Of a stretch of 64,000 nt of DNA, positions 57,866-64,000 are shown piece after piece. The notes beneath the pieces were generated by a model that searched no databases, had not been told where the DNA came from, and worked only from the letters and a program-made list of their open reading frames with translations. Every line of letters starts with the position of its first letter. The first letter of the stretch is position 1. The translations under genes and the position numbers were made by a program. Source of the DNA: Annona cherimola (Eukaryota; Streptophyta; Magnoliopsida; Magnoliales; Annonaceae); NCBI GenBank assembly GCA_030490835.1, contig CM059972.1, positions 40,837,452-40,901,451 on the forward strand. The letters are read 5' to 3'.

Positions 57866-60660
57866 TGTGAAACCCTAGTTTGTATAGAATTCATGTAAAT
57901 GAAATTGAATGAACTATGTATAAATGATGTATTCATATTTGAAGTATTTGCAATTTTTAAGATTTTTTCAGTTAGGTCATCTGTGTGAATAATTGTTTAA
58001 ATTTATTAAGTGAAGATAACGTGGTTATTATGATTGAAATATCATATTAAAGATGGATAAATATTAGCATGCCATAAAAAGTCTAATTAAATCTCATAAG
58101 TGATTAATGAAGATTAGGAGGTTAATTATATAACCAAGTTGAGATAATATTAAAAAATTAATAACATGGAGACCTTAAGTCGGATTAAGGTGAAATTTGA
58201 GGGGGAAGCATATAATTTTATGCTTAATCTCATGGAAAAATTAGATTATGAAAATTTTGATGAAATTGATCATCACCGTTCAAAACTATAATGATAACTT
58301 GGGCTAGAAAGATCGGATTGAGATGAAATTTGAAATGAACGGCTAAAATTATGAAATCAAGGTTTTTGATGGATTTGATCATGCAAATGATTAAGGGATT
58401 AAGGTTTCACGAAATTTTGATTAGGGATTTTGATTTTTCCAATCATAAAGTAAATGACATTTATGATGAAATTGAATAAAATAAAAAAATGAAAGAAGAC
58501 AAATTTGAGATGTCAAGAGAGGGTAATTTGTAGGGTATTATGTAATTTATTAAAAATGAGAAAATCCCTGCAATTATCTCTTAATTAAATGCATAATTTA
58601 TGGGTCAAATGGAAAATGGAATAGGTGGCAGATTATGGACGTCCAAATAGCCTTATAGTTGGATTTTTGAAATTTTTTAATATTAAAATGTATACCCAAA
58701 GTCAACAAGGAGTTAATGTGGATAATTTTGCGTTAAATTTAAGTGGAATTCGGATTTATTAGGAGCTGATCTGGACTGTTGAATGGAAGATGAAAAAGTG
58801 GACAGCAACGTGCTCTTTGGGTGATGTGGACGGTTTTGGCAGCTCAATGCATACTTCATGATTTTTTTATTAACCTAAAATGACCCTAAATGCCCTAATC
58901 TACTAGATAATTAAATGAGTGATTAATTAAATCTGTGAAAAAATTTATTATGATAAGATCATCTGCTGCAAAGTTGGGACGTGGACAGGCATCAAAAAAT
59001 GGGCAAAAAAATGGAGACCGTTCAAGTGGCCAGAAAGTGACTTTTATATTTTTTAAAAATTTGTAAAATGAATAGATAATTATCTTAGGTAATAGGGGAT
59101 GTAAATTTGCATTTATTAATTGCAAAAATTAGTTGAAAAATGGGAGAATAGCAGCTGATGGTGGACGTGCAACAGATGGACAGCCTTGTGATGATTTAAT
59201 GCAATGGAAAGTTAGTGAATTTATAATTAAGAAAAAAATAATTTTAATGGCCCACAAGCTTCCATGTCAGCTAAGAGGATAGGAATGCATTGGAAATTGC
59301 ATGGATGATGTGGCATGTGGGGCCCATTTGCTGGAAATTTCCAGCTAATTGCATATAAGCAAGGGGACGTCCAAGCATAGGGCTGGGTACTTAGAAAAAA
59401 ATCTGCATTTTGAGTCTTCATTTCAGCAGCACCCCACGTCCCTCTTTTTCACCCCTTTCAAACCCAAAAATTTAGTGAAAAAACAAAGAAAGAAAAGGAG
59501 GAGTTAAGTAGAAGAAGCTTGCTTGAGAAAAGGAGAAGTGAAGTAGCACTCAATACAAGTAAGTAGATGATTTGAGTTGAGTGATTCTAATTCAGTTTTT
59601 CTAATTTAATTTGTGAGCTATGCATGTGTTTCATAATTGAACTTTTAATGAAGAGTTATGATGTTTTTCATTTGGGAATTTAATGAAAGTTTATAGCAAG
59701 TAGTATAGTTAAGAGTTAGAAGTAAGTAGGAAGTGATTTGTGTGATATATGTGCTTCAACACTACCTTAAATATGCTAAAAAATTGTGTTTTAAGTTGAT
59801 GTTTGAATTAGTGAATGTAATCATGTGATAATTCATGAATTAGTGTTGGTTATATCTGAAATTTATCATGTGTTGTGAAGTATAGAAGGTAAGCTAGTTA
59901 AGATGTCTTCTAAGACCCGAAATTCACTCCTAAATGATGAAAATGACATATGAAATGATTTAAATAAATTATGGATGAAATGTAGGGTAAAATACCCTAG
60001 ATATAGGACACTTTGGACGTGAATAAGGGCATCACATAAACTGCCTAAATTCGGATTTTAACCGAAGTGAAAAGTGGACGTCCAAATGGTGTAAACGAGT
60101 ACCCTATACATGTGGAAAATGTTGCTGTTTTGAAAATAACTTATATATGGAGTTTAAATATGTGAAAATGCATTGAATTTAGGGCAAATAAATTGAGATA
60201 AATTTCTGGAATTAAATAGATAAAAATATGTTTATGTTGGAGTATCAAAAGAGACGTATAAAGTGTGGAAATTGGATGTCAAAGTGGCTGTTTTTGTAAT
60301 TTCGAGAATTGTGAATTAAAAATTCGTAAAAATTCATTAATTAGGTGTTAAATGAAGTGAATAAACTTTCTGAATTAGTGGATAAGTTGTTGATTTGAAA
60401 AATTTTAAGAAATATAAGAATTAGACGCAGTTAGATGTACATACGTGAAGCAATGCACATGATAAAGGGATAAATACATTATGTGAAATATTAAAATTCA
60501 AAAATATGTTAAAATATGATGGAAAAACGTGAAATGCATTGCTGAATTAATAATCTCTAATTTTGAGATTATTATATGAGAATTTAATATAAGGCATAAT
60601 GAATAATTTAGATACGTAAGTGTAAAGTACGCATACCCGACTTGGAGATTAAACGGGTCA

Positions 60661-60703
<43 letters not shown>

Positions 60704-61890
60704 ATGGGTTGGAAAAATAAATAATTGCAAGAAAATAGAATTTATATAGAATTTATGTTAATCTATCATAGGCAAAGGAAAGGAAAAGGTTGATCCGGGA
60801 AGCTCTCACGAATAAGGTAAGCAAGCAACTTTTCTAAATGAATTTCTATTTATTAAAATTTCTTTGAAATAATTGTAAAAGATGTTTTAACTGCTTTTCT
60901 TGATTTAACAAATTTTATTTGTAATTTATTTCTAAATTTTTAAGGATGGTCATTCCTTAGTTCACTAGGTATTTTAAATTGATTTATATAACTGCTTTGT
61001 GATAAATGAAAACTGTTGTCCTGTGATATAATGTGTGAAAAATCATGCTAGCATGTCATGGATAAATTCATGTGCACAATGCATAAGGTTCACCTTAAAG
61101 GAATAAGCGGACCGATTGTCCCCCTTTGGTGTTACCGTGTCGCTAAAATAGGCCAAGGGCCGGCAGCGTCTCCTTGTGTGAAAGGAGATGAAGACGGATA
61201 GTCGCCTAGCTAGCCTCCATCCTAAGGGATCATGATTCATTCATTACAGTATCATTGTATATCCCTGAGGGGGTATAAGGTTGCTTTCCCTGATGATTTT
61301 AAATAAAAGATTTCTGCTCCGTAGGTAGCTAATCACTTGATAAGTGTCTCTACTAAATGGATAGAAACCTTTTTGTTGACAAAGATTTCCTTTAAAATGA
61401 TTTGCTTGGAAATATATAATGCTTGCTTATTGAGTATACAACTCACATTTTTATTTTCCAAACCCATTGACAAGTGAATGAAGAGACTCGGCAGAGGAGC
61501 AAATAAAATATCATTTTAGCAAGAGAATAACTTTTGCAGTCATGATGATATAGTAGAATTTATGCTGAATGGATGTAATTAAGTTATTGTTTTCGTAAGG
61601 ACAACTATAATTATAACATGCAATGACATCTGATTTAGGAAAATGTTGAAATGTTTCTGATTACATGCATCATTGTGTGTTGAATGGATGGAAATGACTT
61701 AGTTACTACCTGAGATATAATTAAGAGGAAATAAACTCTTATGAAAACATATTAAATTGGATAATTGTCCGTTAAAAACCCGCCGTGTGACAGGGCAACA
61801 ATCCTGATCACGTTTACTAGTCAATACCGATCCCGAGGTAAGGCTCAGGATGTGATGCTCAGGATGTGACGCTCGGGTTGGGGCACCACA
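57866..61890 (+). mobile_element. 5' LTR of a family L retroelement, 4025 bp
   Basis: It starts TGTGAAACCCTAG and ends GGGGCACCACA. A primer binding site follows directly, so this is a 5' LTR with its internal region, not a solo LTR. The GC-rich block lies at 61090-61220, TTGAGTATACAACTCAC at 61430 and CCGCCGTGTGACAGGGC at 61782. A CAGGATGTGA(T/C)GCTC duplication occurs just before the end. The LTR length, ends and initiator-Met site fit Ty3/gypsy chromoviruses of the Tekay/Del kind; without pol in view this is an inference. The target is another L LTR. Confidence 0.88.
60667..60700. repeat. (TA)n microsatellite
   Basis: An uninterrupted TA run of about 17 units inside the L 5' LTR. Confidence 0.95.
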
Positions 61891-61895
61891 GAGCT

Positions 61896-61907
61896 TGGTA
61901 TTAGAGC
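61896..61907 (+). other. Primer binding site, initiator-Met tRNA type
   Basis: TGGTATTAGAGC, five bases after the LTR end, differs by one C-to-T change from TGGTATCAGAGC. Confidence 0.85.
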
Positions 61908-62077
61908 ATGGACTAGTAAATAGGCGTGGAAAAGTCTAAGTCTAAGGATAAAACAAGATATATATGATTCTATGAGAATTTTATAGGTCATTATCATGAT
62001 ATATGATGATGTGTTGCAAAATGATTTGCAATGTGTTATTTTTAGTATATAACTAATGCAGTTATATATTTGAACAG
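61908..62077 (+). other. Leader between primer site and internal ORF
   Basis: About 170 bp of AT-rich leader with no coding sequence recognised. Confidence 0.5.
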
Positions 62078-62824
62078 ATGGCCGATAAGGGAAAATGAGT
62101 GATGAGTGCAGAAGAGTTAAAGAAGGAGATGGAAGAAGAAAAGAAACGAAAAATCAAAGAGAGTGTTAATAGGTGGTTATAATCACAATGTGATGCAGAT
62201 CCTTTTTCATCAGCACCTCCAGGTTTTTCTCCTATACAGCATCCACCTTATCTGAATAATAGATCCCAGCAGAGGCCAAACATTATGGAGTCTATCAGCA
62301 GGGCTCCTAGAGCTGAGGGTATACCGGCTTATCATTCTGGATCTTTAGGAACCTTTAGTACGCCCACAGATTTTATATCTCCTCAGGAACTGCAGCAGTT
62401 TTGGAATAGTACTCCAACACCTGTACCTCCTACTTCGGGACCTTGGTATAAATTTGAAAGTGGATATCTACAATTCCGTTATGGAAAGACTTGGGAGACC
62501 ATTCGACAGAGGGAAAAAGATATGGTTCCTTTTATAGAGGAAGATCGTGTCAGAGGATTTATAGAGCCACCTGAATCTACTCCTCGTCCTAGTGAAGTTA
62601 TGATCCATATGGATAGAAGTACGGGTAAATTATTTTCAATGGCAACACCATTACGGTATCTTGAACCAGTAGTAGATGAAGAAGAAAATGGTAATGAAAG
62701 TGAAAGCAGCAGTGATAGTAGTGATAATAATGATAATGGTGGAGGAGGAAACAATCATGCTAAGTCCGATACTAGCTCTATTACAGAGGAACCTACCGAG
62801 GTATTGCCTAGGCATAAGCGTTGA
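62078..62824 (+). pseudogene. Unrecognised internal ORF of the family L element
   Basis: One frame of 249 codons runs from ATG 62078 to TGA 62822-62824 with two in-frame stops (TGA at 62096-62098, TAA at 62180-62182). The first 35 codons are Lys/Glu-rich (probable helix). The middle has Pro-rich stretches (APPGFSPIQHPP, TPTPVPPTSGPWYKF) and the C-terminus is acidic and Ser/Asp/Asn-rich, ending in a basic PRHKR. It sits where gag is expected, but I see no zinc knuckle and no gag core, so the element may be non-autonomous or the domain diverged. Both stops fit single C-to-T changes. No function is proposed. Confidence 0.55.
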
Positions 62825-63230
62825 TAAGTCTAAAAATTTTCATTTATTTTCATATTAAATTCACGCTATTAAATATTAAAATGTTAATTAAATGCATGTT
62901 TTAAGTGGAATTTTATGAAAATCATATTTTTGATAAAATCTTTAATTTTGCTATAAAATGGGTCATTTTGCGAAATTCTTAAAAATATAAAATTGTAACT
63001 CAATCTCCTAGAAAATTTTAACGTTGAAATGTGTATTAGCTTATTAATATAATTTGGGAAAATTTATAACATTATTTAAGTAAAAAAATCATAAATATAA
63101 GAAGGTAATTATAAAATATGGGAACAAAGTACATTATAATAAACTACATTTAAAGATAAAACTAAGATGATAGATGATAGATGATATTATTGAAACTAGC
63201 TATCAAAGAATTAATATTAAAAGTAATATT
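62825..63230 (+). other. AT-rich internal spacer of the family L element
   Basis: 62830-63000 is related to the minus-strand reading of 8040-8600. No coding sequence. Confidence 0.55.
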
Positions 63231-64000
63231 TAATTCGCTGCTTGAGTACGAGCCACCGTACACCACCGGAGCACCAGTTCGGTGCTCCATCTTCCCCAAA
63301 ATGACGAACAGCCCAACTCCTTCTCCTCAAACTAGCAGTCTTCCTCCTAACCGGCAATCCAAAATCCGGAAGGCCCAATCCAAGAACCGATTCCAATTTA
63401 CCGTTCTCCGAAAAATTGCAGCGAGCTCCAATCCCGGCAGCTGCATTCAAGCTCGCGTACAGCATCCCCATTTCAAAAACCCATCACCGAAAACCACATC
63501 AGAGCAGCAACGACCAATGCGCGGTCTTGAATCCGAACACCATGAAGCTCTTCGTATCTTTCTTTCAACCTACGGAGAATATTGATTGTATCCGACGCAC
63601 TAGGCTCGGCCACGTACACCTGCTAGAACCGCCGTCCGCACATGCCCGCCATCTCAGCCGACCTTAGCCCCATTTCAGCAGCACAAAATTCTTTTTTTTT
63701 TTTTTTTGCAGCTTCGACCCAAATTGCAGCCACCGACTCAAGCAACAGGCAGCCGTGCATTTTTCGGCAACTGTTTCGAAGCAAGAAAAATCCAGCCACT
63801 AATTCAGGCGGCGTCCCAAACCGGCACTCTGTAATCCGTGATCAAGGCAGTTATGAATTAGAACTTCTGGCCATCCTAAAATTCCATGAAGCAAAATCCG
63901 AACAGCAAGATTTAGTAGCATGTCACAATAGCAGAATCATGGTGGATTCATCATCATCAGCTGCGATAAAAGGAAGACGCTAGCACGCGACGTGGTGGCT
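63231..64000 (+). other. GC-richer internal segment, unrecognised
   Basis: The base composition rises abruptly. Plus-strand frames 63181-63585, 63416-63667 and 63642-63983 and minus-strand frame 63217-63471 overlap, so at most one can be real and none is recognised. A C-plus-16-T run followed by GCAG (63691-63711) looks like a 3' splice site. The element continues past the window. Confidence 0.4.

Noticed and set aside
61891..64000. Host gene with exons at 62078-62824 and 63231-63990
   Set aside because: A primer binding site directly after a 4-kb LTR places the frame inside a retroelement, and the frame has stops.
1..64000. tRNA, rRNA, CRISPR, operon or bacterial features
   Set aside because: None seen; the retroelement, FAR1 and base composition signals are those of a plant nuclear genome.

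Overview
This is plant nuclear DNA, most likely from a eudicot with a repeat-rich genome. I see no intact host gene, tRNA, rRNA or CRISPR array. Almost every base that can be explained belongs to transposable elements nested inside one another, as in pericentromeric heterochromatin. No species can be named from the sequence.

Two LTR families dominate. Family S is a Ty1/copia element of the SIRE (Sirevirus) type. Its LTRs run TGTTGGAAAC…GGGACCAACA, are 1.33-1.88 kb long, and carry clusters of palindromic AAGTCGACTT modules. It has an initiator-Met tRNA primer site, several polypurine tracts and, in one copy, an extra ORF after pol. Family L is a long-LTR element, probably Ty3/gypsy. Read in its sense, its LTRs run TGTGAAACCC…GGGGCGCCACA and are 3.0-4.0 kb long, also with an initiator-Met primer site. 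The third component is a dead FAR1-type Mutator-like (MULE) transposase flanked by satellite-like arrays.

Layout: 1-1451 S LTR inside a reversed L LTR (to 4598), itself inside a forward L LTR (to 5824). 5825-11340 is mostly unassigned noncoding DNA. 11340-18790 is the MULE region, split by a 3.03-kb solo L LTR (12334-15359). 18790-22714 and 22890-28649 are further solo L LTRs; the second holds a solo S LTR. 28655-31415 is the 3' part of another L LTR that broke the RT of a plus-strand S element. That S element resumes at 31416. It is broken in RNase H by a complete minus-strand S element (32117-41884, itself split by a solo S LTR), then by a solo S LTR (42119-43998) and a solo L LTR (44445-47523). 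It ends with the extra ORF (47679-49307) and its 3' LTR (49726-51458). Its host is another forward L LTR ending at 53813. 53819-55937 holds an eleven-copy 158-bp tandem array. 55938-61890 is three L LTRs, each inserted in the previous one. The last is a true 5' LTR followed by a primer site and an unfamiliar internal region running off the window.

Eight insertions have perfect 5-bp target-site duplications visible on both sides, so this part of the nesting order is read directly. How it works together: pol, gag and primer sites show two transposition machineries, but every coding region seen is broken. The features that look conserved are non-coding: LTR palindromes, promoter-like palindromes, hairpin arrays and tandem arrays.
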